64,000 nucleotides of DNA from JBJHAX01 sp050480705 (GCA_050480705.1 JBJHAX010000003.1:1-64000); one strand, 5' to 3'; numbered from the stretch's first letter, positions 16,153-25,278 are shown. Notes: generated by a model not told the origin, from the letters alone. Numbers and translations: made by a program.

Positions 16153-17349
16153 GTGGACACGAAGATCCGGCTCGACGACGTCGTGAAGATCTTCGGGCCT
16201 ACGCCGACCGGCCGTCCGCTCGAGATGCTTCGCGGCGGCGCGCCGAACACCGAGATCCGTCGGGAGACCGGCCATGTCGTCGGTGTCGGCGGCGTCAGCG
16301 TCGACATCGCCGAGGGTGAAGTCTTCGTCGTCATGGGCCTGTCGGGTTCGGGAAAATCGACCCTGATCCGCTGCATCAACCGGATCCACGAACCGACCGC
16401 CGGCCAGGTGTGGGTGGACGGCGACGACGTCACCGCCCTCGACCTCGAGCAGATGCGAGAGGTGCGACGGCACCGCATGGCGATGGTGTTCCAACACTTC
16501 GCGCTCTTTCCGCACAAGTCCGTGCTCGACAACGCCGCCTACGGCCTGAAAGTCCAGGGAATCGAGGAAGGTGACCGACGGGCGCGCGCGATGGACGCGT
16601 TGGAACTCGTCGGCCTGGGGGACTGGTCGAACCGCTATCCGCACAACCTGTCAGGCGGCATGCAGCAGCGCGTCGGCCTCGCGCGTGCGCTCGCGACGGA
16701 CCCCGACATCCTGCTGATGGACGAAGCCTTCTCGGCACTGGATCCGTTGATCCGCCGCCAGATGCAGAACGAGCTACTCACACTTCAGGACCGCGTCCAG
16801 AAGACGATCGTGTTCATCACCCACGATCTGAACGAGGCGCTGCGCATCGGATCGCGCGTCATGATCATGAAGGAAGGCAAGGCCGTGCAGGTCGGTACGC
16901 CGACCCAGATCGTGACCGAACCCGAAGACAAGTATGTCGCGGACTTCATGGCTGATGTCGATCACGCGAAGGTGCTGCCCGCCAGCTACGTCATGAAGGA
17001 CGCGTTGCTCGTCGAGGATGGCGAACTCGGCGTGTCCGACGTCCGCACACAGGCAGGCCAGCGTGCGGTGATCGTCGTCGATGCGCAGCATCGTCCGACC
17101 GCGATCGCGACCGCCTCTGAACTGGCGGGAAGCGACGGGTCGGTGCGAGAAGCGGCGTCGGAGCGATTCGCAACAGCGACGCTTGCCACACCGCTCGCCT
17201 CGCTGTTCCACGCGTCGGGGGACGGCCGTCCCGTCGTCGTGGTCGACGGTGACGGTCGAGCCAAGGGCGTGGTGTTCGCGCTCGACATCCTGACGATGCT
17301 CGGCGAGGTCGAAGTCGTCGACGAGCCGAAGTCCGAGGTGCGCGCATGA
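16153..17349 (+). CDS. proV: Glycine betaine/proline-type ABC transporter, ATP-binding protein
   Basis: ProV-like ATPase of 398 residues. It has Walker A GLSGSGKST, the Q-loop VFQHFALFPHKSV, signature LSGGMQQRV and Walker B ILLMDEAFSALD. The C-terminal part (about 285-390) resembles tandem CBS domains (AVIVVDAQHRPTAIAT, VVVVDGDGRAKGVVFALDIL), which in OpuA-type transporters sense ionic strength. GTG 16153 has AAGGAAG upstream. The last codons overlap proW. Confidence 0.92.
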   Translation: MDTKIRLDDVVKIFGPTPTGRPLEMLRGGAPNTEIRRETGHVVGVGGVSVDIAEGEVFVVMGLSGSGKSTLIRCINRIHEPTAGQVWVDGDDVTALDLEQMREVRRHRMAMVFQHFALFPHKSVLDNAAYGLKVQGIEEGDRRARAMDALELVGLGDWSNRYPHNLSGGMQQRVGLARALATDPDILLMDEAFSALDPLIRRQMQNELLTLQDRVQKTIVFITHDLNEALRIGSRVMIMKEGKAVQVGTPTQIVTEPEDKYVADFMADVDHAKVLPASYVMKDALLVEDGELGVSDVRTQAGQRAVIVVDAQHRPTAIATASELAGSDGSVREAASERFATATLATPLASLFHASGDGRPVVVVDGDGRAKGVVFALDILTMLGEVEVVDEPKSEVRA

Positions 17350-18236
17350 GGCTGCAGGCGATGATCGCACAGGCCGGCCTCGACGGGTTTCTCGACCGCT
17401 ACGAGCTGCCGCTCGGACGCTGGGTCGACCTCGGGGTCAGATGGGCCAACGAACATCTCTCGTGGCTCTTCAACGGGATCCGGTGGCCGATCGCGCAGAT
17501 TCTCGACAGCACCGAATGGGTACTGCAGACCCTGCCCTGGTACGTCGTGGTCCTCGCCGTCGGTGCACTGACGTGGCGGATGAAGACGTGGCGCACCGCA
17601 GTCGGCTTCATGGCGATGCTCGTGTTCATGGGGCTGCTGTCCAACGACCTCTGGCGATTCTCGATGACGACGATCGCGATGATCATCACCGCCGTCATCA
17701 TCTGCACGATCATCGGCGTGCCCGTCGGAATCTGGGCGGCGAGCAACGACCGTGTGGAAGGCGCGCTGCGCCCAGTTCTCGACGCGATGCAGACCATCCA
17801 CCCGTTCATCTACCTGCTGCCGGTGGCGTTCTTCTTCGGCATCGGCAAGGTCCCCGGGACGATCGCAACGATCATCTTCGCCCTGCCGCCGATCGTGCGC
17901 CTGACCAACCTGGGTATCCGCCAGGTCCCCCAGGACACGGTCGAAGCCGCGCACGCGTTCGGATCGACCGACTGGCAGACCCTGTGGGAAGTGCAACTGC
18001 CGCTCGCCCGGCCAGCGATCATGGCAGGTCTCAACCAGACACTGATGCTGTCGTTGTCGATGGTGGTCATCGCAGCGATCATCGCCGGAGGCGGGCTCGG
18101 TCAGCTCATACTCCGGGCGGTCCAGCGTGTCGACATCCCCTCGGCGACCAACGCAGGGCTGGCCGTACTCGTCATCGCGATCATTCTGGACAGGTTGAGT
18201 CAGACGCATCGCAAGACATCGGTTTCGGAGGACTGA
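17346..18236 (+). CDS. proW: Glycine betaine/proline-type ABC transporter, permease
   Basis: A 296-residue inner-membrane permease with about six hydrophobic helices and the EAA loop region AAHAFGSTDWQTLWEVQLPLA that contacts the ATPase. The amphipathic N-terminal part (to about residue 60) precedes the first clear helix, as in ProW. It overlaps proV by ATGA and completes the transporter with proX and proV. No second permease gene is seen, so a homodimer is expected. Confidence 0.92.
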   Translation: MRLQAMIAQAGLDGFLDRYELPLGRWVDLGVRWANEHLSWLFNGIRWPIAQILDSTEWVLQTLPWYVVVLAVGALTWRMKTWRTAVGFMAMLVFMGLLSNDLWRFSMTTIAMIITAVIICTIIGVPVGIWAASNDRVEGALRPVLDAMQTIHPFIYLLPVAFFFGIGKVPGTIATIIFALPPIVRLTNLGIRQVPQDTVEAAHAFGSTDWQTLWEVQLPLARPAIMAGLNQTLMLSLSMVVIAAIIAGGGLGQLILRAVQRVDIPSATNAGLAVLVIAIILDRLSQTHRKTSVSED

Positions 18237-18357
18237 CCAGGTGAGGGGTCGGACCCGTGCACGTCGTGGTGTCACGAGCCCTTCGAGGCGCCGAGGCGGT
18301 GCCCGGTACAGTCACGCGATGCACGGCCGCGCCGCGACTGGTGTCGGCGGTGATCGG

Positions 18358-18441
18358 GCCCCCGTGCTGGAATTGGCATACAGGGACGGCTCAAAACCGT
18401 CTTCCCGTGAGGGATTGTGGGTTCGAGTCCCACCGGGGGTA
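18358..18441 (+). tRNA. tRNA-Leu (anticodon CAA)
   Basis: The 84-base sequence folds as a class II tRNA. The acceptor is GCCCCCG/CGGGGGT, the D stem CTG/CAG and the anticodon stem GACGG/CCGTC with loop CTCAAAA (anticodon CAA, codon UUG). The variable arm is CCC-GTGA-GGG, the T stem GTGGG/CCCAC with TTCGAGT, and the discriminator A at 18441. CCA is not encoded. The first pair is G1-U72 rather than G-C, which is odd. Confidence 0.93.
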
Positions 18442-18485
18442 CGCGACAGGAGCACCGCACCGGCGGGCTCGACGGAGGAGCACGG

Positions 18486-19118
18486 GTGAGCGAAACGGTG
18501 GCGGACGCGGACCGGACTCGTGCGGCGCACGCTGATGCCGCCCGGGCGACCCGTGTGCTGATCGCCGAAGACGAGGCGTTGATCCGGCTCGACCTCAAGG
18601 AGATGCTCGAAGAGGAGGGGTTCGAGGTCGTCGGTGAAGTCGCCGACGGCGCCTCGGCCGTCCGGCTCACACGCGAGCTTCGACCCGACCTGGTCATTCT
18701 GGACGTCAAGATGCCCGTGATGGACGGGATCGAAGCGGCAGAGGAGATCGCCAACGACCGGCTCGCGGCAATTCTCATCCTGACCGCGTTCAGCCAGCGT
18801 GAACTGGTCGAGAAGGCGCGCCGCGCCGGCGCGATGGCGTATCTGGTCAAGCCGTTCCAGAAACACGATCTGCTGCCCGCCGTCGAGATCGCCTCGGGCA
18901 GGTTCCGGGAGATGACCGGACTGGAAGCCACCGTCGACGACCTGCAGGGTCGCCTCGAAGCACGCAAGCTCGTCGAACGCGCCAAGGGCCTGCTGCAGCA
19001 AGCCGAAGGCGTAACGGAAGCCGAGGCGTTCCGCTTCGTGCAACGTCGTGCGATGGAGCGGCGGCAGTCGATGCGTGAAGTCGCCGAGCAGATCATCAAC
19101 GAACTCGGTGGCGACTGA
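18486..19118 (+). CDS. pdtaR: ANTAR-domain response regulator (PdtaR type)
   Basis: A 210-residue two-domain regulator. The receiver domain shows the acidic pair in IAEDEALIRLD, the phospho-acceptor aspartate in VILDVKMPVMDG, a threonine in LILTAFSQ and the lysine in YLVKPFQ. A coiled linker leads to a C-terminal ANTAR domain (RKLVERAKGLLQQAEG through AFRFVQRRAMERRQSMREVAEQI), which binds paired RNA hairpins and usually causes antitermination. GTG 18486 has GGAGG seven bases upstream. It follows tRNA-Leu by 44 bases. No sensor kinase gene is adjacent; in mycobacteria the partner PdtaS is encoded elsewhere. Confidence 0.93.
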   Translation: MSETVADADRTRAAHADAARATRVLIAEDEALIRLDLKEMLEEEGFEVVGEVADGASAVRLTRELRPDLVILDVKMPVMDGIEAAEEIANDRLAAILILTAFSQRELVEKARRAGAMAYLVKPFQKHDLLPAVEIASGRFREMTGLEATVDDLQGRLEARKLVERAKGLLQQAEGVTEAEAFRFVQRRAMERRQSMREVAEQIINELGGD

Positions 19119-19157
19119 CCGGCTGCGCACCGTGATCGCGACGATCAATCCCGTGGT

Positions 19158-19185
19158 TTGCGCGCAGCGTTGCGTGGTCTAGCGT
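19158..19185 (+). promoter_or_regulatory. Possible promoter of the amino acid ABC operon
   Basis: TTGCGC at 19158-19163 and TAGCGT at 19180-19185 are spaced by 16 bases, about 105 bases before the ATG of the binding protein. This is the better-formed pair among the promoter-like sites seen here, but it was recognised by eye only. Confidence 0.4.
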
Positions 19186-19290
19186 CTACCCAACGACCAC
19201 GGTCGTACGTCGCCGATCAGGGCGACATCGAACGACGTCGGCATCCCATCAGTGGTGTCGATGGACGATGCACGCAAAGGACGTGGAGAG

Positions 19291-20082
19291 ATGAAACGAC
19301 GGTTGTCCACCGGGTTGCTGCTGTGCGGCGCCCTCATCCTGGCCGCGTGTGGCGGCACTGACGCGCCCGACGAAGCCGAGGGGCTCGATCTCGTCACCGA
19401 CGGGACCCTGACCGTGTGCTCGGACGTGCCCTACCCACCGTTCGAGTTCGAGGACGCGGACGCACCGACGGGCTACAGCGGGTTCGACATCGAGCTGATG
19501 GAAGCGATCGCTGCGGAACTCGACCTCGACATCGTCGTCATCGCGACCGGGTTCGAAGGTCTCGAGTCGGGTACGACCATGGCAGCCGGCACGTGCGACC
19601 TCGCGGCCAGCGCGATGACGATCACCGAGGAACGTCAGCAGCGTCTCGACTTCTCGGACGCCTACTACGTGGCCCTGCAGTCACTGCTCGTGCCCGCTGG
19701 GTCGGAACTGTCCGGCCTCGAGGACCTCGTCGACGGTGTCAGCGTGGGCGTGCAGTCGGCGACGACGGGCGAGTCGTTTGCGCAGGACCATGTCGACGGA
19801 GCCGAGATCGTCTCCTTCGAGAACCCCGGTGACCTGTTCGTGGCCATGGAGGCGGGTCAGGTCGACGCGATCCTGCAGGATCTGCCGGTCAACGAGGCCT
19901 ACGCCCGCAACAACGAGGCATCGGTGGCGGCGGAGTTCGACACCGACGAGCACTACGGACTCGCGATGACCAAGGACCGTGAGGACGGCCTGCTCGCCGC
20001 GATCAACGAAGCGCTCGATGCGGTACGCGCCTCGGGTGTATACGACGAGCTCTATGAGAAGTACTTCGTCGTCGAGGAGTGA
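19291..20082 (+). CDS. Polar amino acid ABC transporter, substrate-binding lipoprotein
   Basis: A 263-residue family-3 solute-binding lipoprotein. After a signal peptide with lipobox LAAC comes the typical TLTVCSDVPYPPFEFED, YSGFDIELMEAIAAEL and SAMTITEERQQRLDFSDAYY. It delivers a polar or charged amino acid to the downstream permease and ATPase. An earlier in-frame start at 19252 would place 13 residues before the Lys-Arg signal start, so ATG 19291 is chosen. Specificity cannot be read from the sequence. Confidence 0.9.
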   Translation: MKRRLSTGLLLCGALILAACGGTDAPDEAEGLDLVTDGTLTVCSDVPYPPFEFEDADAPTGYSGFDIELMEAIAAELDLDIVVIATGFEGLESGTTMAAGTCDLAASAMTITEERQQRLDFSDAYYVALQSLLVPAGSELSGLEDLVDGVSVGVQSATTGESFAQDHVDGAEIVSFENPGDLFVAMEAGQVDAILQDLPVNEAYARNNEASVAAEFDTDEHYGLAMTKDREDGLLAAINEALDAVRASGVYDELYEKYFVVEE

Positions 20083-20118
20083 TGACGTTCCCGGTTGCGG
20101 CGGTGGCGTGGAGGGCGC

Positions 20119-20908
20119 GTGAGTAGGAGGCGTCGTGAGCGCCGCATACGTGCGGGGCTGTATCTGGCGTTCCTGCTCGCCTTCGGCGCCACCGTCGCAG
20201 CGGCGGACTGGCCCCGGATCGGACAGTTCTTCTTCGACCTGGAGATCGCCAGGTCGATGTTTCCCGACGTGCTGCTGATCGCCGCCCGCAACACCCTCTT
20301 CTATACCTTTCTCGCGTTCACCTTCGGGCTCGTCTTCGGCCTGCTGCTCGCGATGATGCGCCTGTCGTCGGTTGGCCCGTACCGCTGGTTCGCCACCGTC
20401 TACATCGAGATCTTCCGTGGCCTGCCAGCCCTCCTGACGATCTTTCTGGTCGGCTTCGGCATCCCGCTCGCGTTTCGGACCGACTGGCATGTGCTCACCC
20501 GTATCACGCTCGGCCTCGGGCTGGTCGCGTCGGCGTACATGGCCGAGACGATCCGCGCCGGCATCGAGGGGGTCCCGAAGGGCCAGATGGAGGCGGCCCG
20601 GTCGCTTGGCATGTCGCACACGCGCGCGATGGCCTCGGTCATCATCCCGCAGGGTTTCCGGCTGGTGATTCCGCCGTTGACCAACGAGCTGGTGCTGCTC
20701 ATCAAGGACACGTCGCTGCTGTTTGTGCTCGGTACGACACCAGCGNNNNNNNNNNACGAAGGAATTGACCAAGATGGGGCGTGACCTGCTCTCGCAGCAG
20801 GCCAATCCGACGCCCCTGGTCGTCGTCGGGTTCGTCTACCTGCTGATCACGATCCCGCTGACACAGTTGGTCGCGGTACTCGAACGCCGCAACCAGAGGG
20901 CACGATGA
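20119..20908 (+). CDS. Polar amino acid ABC transporter permease (interrupted by an assembly gap)
   Basis: A HisM/GlnP-type permease with hydrophobic helices and the EAA loop EAARSLGMSHTRAMASVIIPQG. The frame runs to LFVLGTTPA at 20745, meets ten N (20746-20755), and resumes in another frame at TKELTKMGRD. Without the N the two halves join in frame (780 bases, 259 residues), and the joined text reads like an uninterrupted family member. The N-run is therefore probably a fixed-size placeholder and the gene is probably intact. The start is GTG 20119, 36 bases after the binding-protein stop; the stop overlaps the ATPase start. Confidence 0.88.
20746..20755. other. Assembly gap (10 N) inside the amino acid permease gene
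   Basis: Ten undetermined bases. Codon phase on both sides requires the true insert to be zero or a multiple of three bases if the gene is intact. Confidence 0.99.
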
Positions 20909-21672
20909 TCGGCGACGTCGGGAGGTCTGAGGTGTCCACGTCCGGGGCTGCGATCGACATCCGTGCCCTCCGCAAGTCGTTCGGGGACAACGAGGTGTTG
21001 CGCGGCGTCGACCTGCACATCGGCACCGGCGAGGTCGTCTGTGTCATCGGTCCGTCGGGATCGGGCAAGTCGACCCTGCTGCGGTGCATCAACCGTCTGG
21101 AGGAGCCGACGGGTGGCGCGATCCTCATCGATGGCGAGGACGTCACCGACCCCGATGCCGACATCGACGCGGTGCGCACCCGCATCGGCATGGTGTTCCA
21201 GCAGTTCAACCTCTTTCCCCATCTTTCCGTGCTCCGCAACCTGACGATCGCCCAGCGGCGCGTCCTTGGACGGTCGAAGGACGAGGCAGAACAGGTCGCG
21301 CGCGCCCGGCTCGAACGGGTGGGGCTGCTCGACAAGATCGACGCCTACCCGGCGCACCTGTCGGGCGGACAGCAGCAGCGCGTTGCCATCGCACGCTCGC
21401 TCGCGATGAATCCCGACATGATGTTGTTCGACGAGCCGACGTCGTCGCTCGACCCGGAACTGGTCGGTGAGGTGCTCGCTGTCATGCGCGACCTGGCGAC
21501 CGACGGGATGACGATGGTGGTGGTCACCCACGAGATGGGGTTCGCCCGCGACGTCGCCGATCGTGTCGTGTTCATGGACGCGGGTGTCGTCGTCGAGGAC
21601 GGCGCACCCCGTCAGGTCCTGGGGCGTCCGCAACACGAGCGGACCAGAAGGTTTCTCGCGATCGTTCGTTGA
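20905..21672 (+). CDS. Polar amino acid ABC transporter, ATP-binding protein
   Basis: A GlnQ-type ATPase of 255 residues with Walker A GPSGSGKST, Q-loop VFQQFNLFPHLSV, signature LSGGQQQRV, Walker B MMLFDEPTSSLD and switch histidine in VVVTHEMGFA. The ATG overlaps the permease stop (ATGA). About 15 N-terminal residues precede the domain; a GTG at 20932 is an alternative start. It energises uptake by the preceding binding protein and permease. Confidence 0.92.
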   Translation: MIGDVGRSEVSTSGAAIDIRALRKSFGDNEVLRGVDLHIGTGEVVCVIGPSGSGKSTLLRCINRLEEPTGGAILIDGEDVTDPDADIDAVRTRIGMVFQQFNLFPHLSVLRNLTIAQRRVLGRSKDEAEQVARARLERVGLLDKIDAYPAHLSGGQQQRVAIARSLAMNPDMMLFDEPTSSLDPELVGEVLAVMRDLATDGMTMVVVTHEMGFARDVADRVVFMDAGVVVEDGAPRQVLGRPQHERTRRFLAIVR

Positions 21673-21695
21673 CAACGCCGCGGCGGTGTGGCGCG

Positions 21696-22526
21696 TCAGA
21701 ACAGCGCGCGCGCCAGTCGAGGGCGCGCCGCCGCGACTCGAGGATCATCGGTTCCGAGGATCTCGAACAGTGCGACGAGTTGTTCGCGTGCCGACTCGCG
21801 GTCATCGCCCCCCGCTTCGACCGCTGCGAGCAGGCAGGTGATCGCTTCGTCGTAGCGCTCGTTCGCCGCGAGCGCACGCGCGAGTCCGACCGCGGTGAGT
21901 TCACCGCCTTCGTACGCGGTGCGTGCCGCGTCGGGGTCGTCGATGCCGTCGCGTACCAGCTCGGCTTGCGCCGTGATGCGTTCGGCTTCGTCGTCGGGGC
22001 GGTGTGGGCCGACCAGGCGCAGGGCCTCGGCCGGATCCCTGCGAACGAGCAGACGCCCGAGCGCAAGTGCTGCGCCGCGATGCCCAGGTTCGGTGTCGAG
22101 GACGTCGCGCAACATCCGTTCAGCCTCGTCGAATCCGACATCGGCGGCTCGTTGCACGGCGCGGTCGGCCTCCGAAGGCACCAGCGCGTCGAGAAAACCG
22201 TCGATCTGTTGGCGGGGGATTGCGCCGGTGAACTGTTCGACGATTCTGCCGTCGCGAAAGCCGTAGACCTGCGGGATGCCCTGAACCCGGAAGGCCTGTG
22301 CGGTCTGCTGGTTCGCGTCGACGTCGAGCTTGGCGAGCACGACGGCGCCGGCGCGGGCCTGCACCGCTTCTTCGAGCAGCGGCCCCAGAGTCCGGCAGGG
22401 ACCGCACCACGCCGCCCAGAAGTCAACGACGACCGGAACGCGGTGCGACGCGTCGATGACGTTGGCTTCGAAATCTGCGTCGGTGACGTCATAGATCAGG
22501 GGAGTGCTGGTCTGGCTGGTGGACAC
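21696..22526 (-). CDS. Thioredoxin-domain protein with TPR-like C-terminus (YbbN/CnoX type)
   Basis: A 276-residue protein. Residues about 10-115 form a thioredoxin fold with an intact WCGPC redox motif (FWAAWCGPCRTLG) and the cis-proline segment GIPQVYGF. The rest is helical, with TPR-like repeats such as EAERMLRDVLDTEPGHRGAALALGR. This architecture matches YbbN/CnoX chaperone-holdases; unlike E. coli CnoX, the CxxC here is complete, so oxidoreductase activity is likely. GTG 22526 has AGGAG six bases upstream. It is divergent from polA and convergent with the ABC ATPase gene. Confidence 0.87.
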   Translation of the reverse strand: MSTSQTSTPLIYDVTDADFEANVIDASHRVPVVVDFWAAWCGPCRTLGPLLEEAVQARAGAVVLAKLDVDANQQTAQAFRVQGIPQVYGFRDGRIVEQFTGAIPRQQIDGFLDALVPSEADRAVQRAADVGFDEAERMLRDVLDTEPGHRGAALALGRLLVRRDPAEALRLVGPHRPDDEAERITAQAELVRDGIDDPDAARTAYEGGELTAVGLARALAANERYDEAITCLLAAVEAGGDDRESAREQLVALFEILGTDDPRVAAARPRLARALF

Positions 22527-22605
22527 CTTGTTCTCCTGGCTGCTCGGGTATGGCGAGGCCACGCCACTACGATCTCGAACGCCGCCGCTCACGAGGGCCT
22601 TCCCG

Positions 22606-25278
22606 ATGGCACAGCGCCGCCCGTCGATCGTGCTCCTCGACGGCCACAGTCTCGCCTATCGCGCGTTCTACGCGCTACCCGACACGCTACGCACACAGTC
22701 GGGACAGCTCACGAACGCCGTGTACGGGTTCACGAGCATGCTGATCAAACTGCTCGCCGACCGTCGGCCCGATGCGATCGCGGTCGCGTTCGACCGGGGA
22801 CGTGACGAGCAGCGTGTGCAGGCCTACCCCGAGTACAAGGCGAACCGGGAAGCGCCACCCGATGAATTCCGGCCACAGGTCGAGCTGATCCAGCAGGTCC
22901 TGGAGGCGATGGGCATTCCGGTTGTCATCGAGGCCGGCGTCGAAGCAGACGACGTGCTCGCAACCATCGCGGCACACGCGGTCGATGAAGGCTACGACGC
23001 GTACGTGGTGACCGGCGACCGTGACGCGATGCAACTGGTCGACGACCACACCACGGTGTTGTACACGCTCAAGGGGCTCAGTGAACTCGCGGAGATGACC
23101 CCCGCGGCGGTTGCCGAACGCTTCGGCGTTCCTCCGGAGCGCTATGTCGACTTCGCCGCGCTGAGAGGCGACACGTCCGACAACCTGCCAGGCGTGCCCG
23201 GCGTAGGTGACAAGACCGCAGCAAAGCTGCTTGGCCAGTACGTCGATCTCGACGGGATCTACGAGCACATCGACCAGATCAGTGGGACGAAGGTGCCTGA
23301 GCAGCTGCGCGAGCACGAACAGCAGGTCCGCCTCAACCGCGACGTCATGCGGCTGCGCCGCGACGTCGCCATCTCCTGGACGCCGGCCGACCTGCAACCG
23401 CGCGAGGTCGACGCCCAGGCTGTGCAGGAGCTGTTCGGGACCCTGGAGTTCCGGGCGCTCTATGACCGGCTCGTCGACGAGATACTCGGTGAAGCGATCG
23501 CAGGTGACGCGCACGCCGCCGACGTCGCGCCCCAGCGCCTCGCAGCGGGGGAGTTGAGCGGATGGCTCGACGGTGTCGACGGGGCGGTGGCCGTCGTCGC
23601 GATCGTGTCGGGACGGGTTCCCCACGTCGCGCCTGCTGCGTTCGCCCTCGCCGCGGACGATCGTGCTCCGGTGTCGGCTTCGTGGCAGAACCTTGGCGAC
23701 GACGACCGCGACGCGCTCGCGAACCTGCTCGCTGACTCCGACACGGCCAAGGTCACCCACGACCTGAAGGCACTCGACCATGTCTGCGCCGGGCTCGGCT
23801 GGCCGCTGGCAGGTGTCGAGATGGACACCGAACTGGCTGCGTATCTGCTGACTCCCCAGCAGCGGACGTTCGACCTCGAGCATCTGGCCCTGCAGCACCT
23901 GCAGCGCGCGATAACCGACGACGCCGACGATGACGGCGACCAGTTGAGCCTCGACGTCGAATCGGAACCGTGGGGGCAGCGGGCGATGCGTGCCCAGGCG
24001 GTCCACGATCTGGCCGCAGGCTTCGAGGAGACGCTCGCGCAGCGGGAGCAGCACGGCCTGTTGCGCACCATCGAACAACCGCTCGTCGCCGTGCTCGCAC
24101 GGATGGAACGCACCGGCGTCGCCATCGACCTCGAGGTGCTCGCGGAACTGCGTGACCGCCTGCGCGGGCGCATCGAGGAACTCCAACGCGAGGTCCACGA
24201 CCTCGCGGGGCGACGCTTCAACATCGGCTCGGGCCCGCAGTTGCAGCAGGTGCTGTTCGACGAACTCGAGCTTCCCCGCACACGCCGGATCAAGACGGGA
24301 TGGTCGACCGACGCCCAGGCACTGGGAGCGTTGCGTGGCGAGCACGCGATCATCGATGCGATCCTGGATTGGCGCGAGTTGACCAAGCTGCTGTCAACCT
24401 ACGTCGACGCGTTGCCGCCGCTCGTCGACGCTGACACCGGGCGCATCCACACAACGCTGTCGCAGACCGTCGCGGCCACGGGACGGCTGGCATCGTCGAA
24501 CCCGAACCTGCAGAACATCCCCGTCCGTCGTCAGGAAGGGCGTGAGATTCGTCGCGCATTCGTGGCAGGTGACGGATTCGACGACCTACTCGTCGCCGAC
24601 TACTCCCAGATCGAGCTGCGGATCCTGGCGCACCTGTCGGCGGACGACGGGCTGCTCGACGCGTTCGCATCCGGCGAAGACATCCATGCGACGACCGCAG
24701 CGAAGGTGTTCGACCTGCCGCTCGATGCGGTGGACAGCGCGTTGCGTGACCGCGCGAAAGCGGTCAATTACGGCCTCGCCTACGGCCTGACCCCATACGG
24801 CCTGGGTCAACAACTGGGCATTCCGCCCGACGAAGCACGTGAGATCGTCGACGCCTATTTCGAACGGTTCCCGAAGGTTCGCGGCTACCTCGACGACACC
24901 GTGCAGCGCGCGGTACGCGACGGCTACACGACGACCATGTTCGGGCGTCGCCGGTACCTGCCGGATCTGCGCTCCGATGACCGGAACCGGCGACAGATGG
25001 CTGAGCGCATGGCGCTCAACGCGCCGATCCAGGGGACGGCAGCCGACATCATCAAGCTCGCGATGATCGAGCTGCAGCAGGCACTCGATCAGCACGACGT
25101 CCACACGCGCCAGGTGCTCCAGGTGCACGACGAAGTCGTGCTGGAGGTACCCGACGACGAAGTCGACGAGGTGCGCGAGGTGGTGGTGACGACCCTGTCG
25201 GGGGTCGCCGACCTTGCCGTGCCGCTCGACGTCGACACCGCACTCGGCGCCACGTGGTTCGACGCCCAGAAGCACTGA
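22606..25278 (+). CDS. polA: DNA polymerase I
   Basis: Pol I of 890 residues for Okazaki-fragment processing and excision repair. The N-terminal 5'-nuclease domain (about 1-290) keeps the acidic residues in LLDGHSLAYRAF, GVEADDVLATIA and TGDRDAMQLVD. The middle 3'-5' exonuclease domain lacks the DxE motif, so proofreading is probably lost. The polymerase domain has motif A DYSQIELR, motif B RDRAKAVNYGLAYG with tyrosine at the E. coli Phe762 position, and motif C LQVHDEVVLEV. ATG 22606 (MAQRRPSIVLLDG) is preferred to an upstream in-frame start at 22504 that would overlap the divergent thioredoxin gene. Confidence 0.95.
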   Translation: MAQRRPSIVLLDGHSLAYRAFYALPDTLRTQSGQLTNAVYGFTSMLIKLLADRRPDAIAVAFDRGRDEQRVQAYPEYKANREAPPDEFRPQVELIQQVLEAMGIPVVIEAGVEADDVLATIAAHAVDEGYDAYVVTGDRDAMQLVDDHTTVLYTLKGLSELAEMTPAAVAERFGVPPERYVDFAALRGDTSDNLPGVPGVGDKTAAKLLGQYVDLDGIYEHIDQISGTKVPEQLREHEQQVRLNRDVMRLRRDVAISWTPADLQPREVDAQAVQELFGTLEFRALYDRLVDEILGEAIAGDAHAADVAPQRLAAGELSGWLDGVDGAVAVVAIVSGRVPHVAPAAFALAADDRAPVSASWQNLGDDDRDALANLLADSDTAKVTHDLKALDHVCAGLGWPLAGVEMDTELAAYLLTPQQRTFDLEHLALQHLQRAITDDADDDGDQLSLDVESEPWGQRAMRAQAVHDLAAGFEETLAQREQHGLLRTIEQPLVAVLARMERTGVAIDLEVLAELRDRLRGRIEELQREVHDLAGRRFNIGSGPQLQQVLFDELELPRTRRIKTGWSTDAQALGALRGEHAIIDAILDWRELTKLLSTYVDALPPLVDADTGRIHTTLSQTVAATGRLASSNPNLQNIPVRRQEGREIRRAFVAGDGFDDLLVADYSQIELRILAHLSADDGLLDAFASGEDIHATTAAKVFDLPLDAVDSALRDRAKAVNYGLAYGLTPYGLGQQLGIPPDEAREIVDAYFERFPKVRGYLDDTVQRAVRDGYTTTMFGRRRYLPDLRSDDRNRRQMAERMALNAPIQGTAADIIKLAMIELQQALDQHDVHTRQVLQVHDEVVLEVPDDEVDEVREVVVTTLSGVADLAVPLDVDTALGATWFDAQKH

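Noticed and set aside
15448..16644. A 398-codon minus-strand frame that overlaps the universal stress gene and antisense proV
   Set aside because: It is a different frame from the UspA protein, whose motifs and ribosome site are clear; the longer frame has no motifs.
16986..18275. A 429-codon minus-strand frame opposite proV/proW, rich in Asp, His and Arg
   Set aside because: It is the reverse complement of membrane-protein codons, giving charged low-information text typical of shadow frames.
20119..20908. Amino acid permease as a frameshifted pseudogene
   Set aside because: The frame change is caused only by the ten N; removing them restores one frame with conserved residues on both sides.
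22687..24345. A 552-codon minus-strand frame opposite polA
   Set aside because: It lies antisense to unmistakable Pol I sequence, and its translation shows composition bias without domains.
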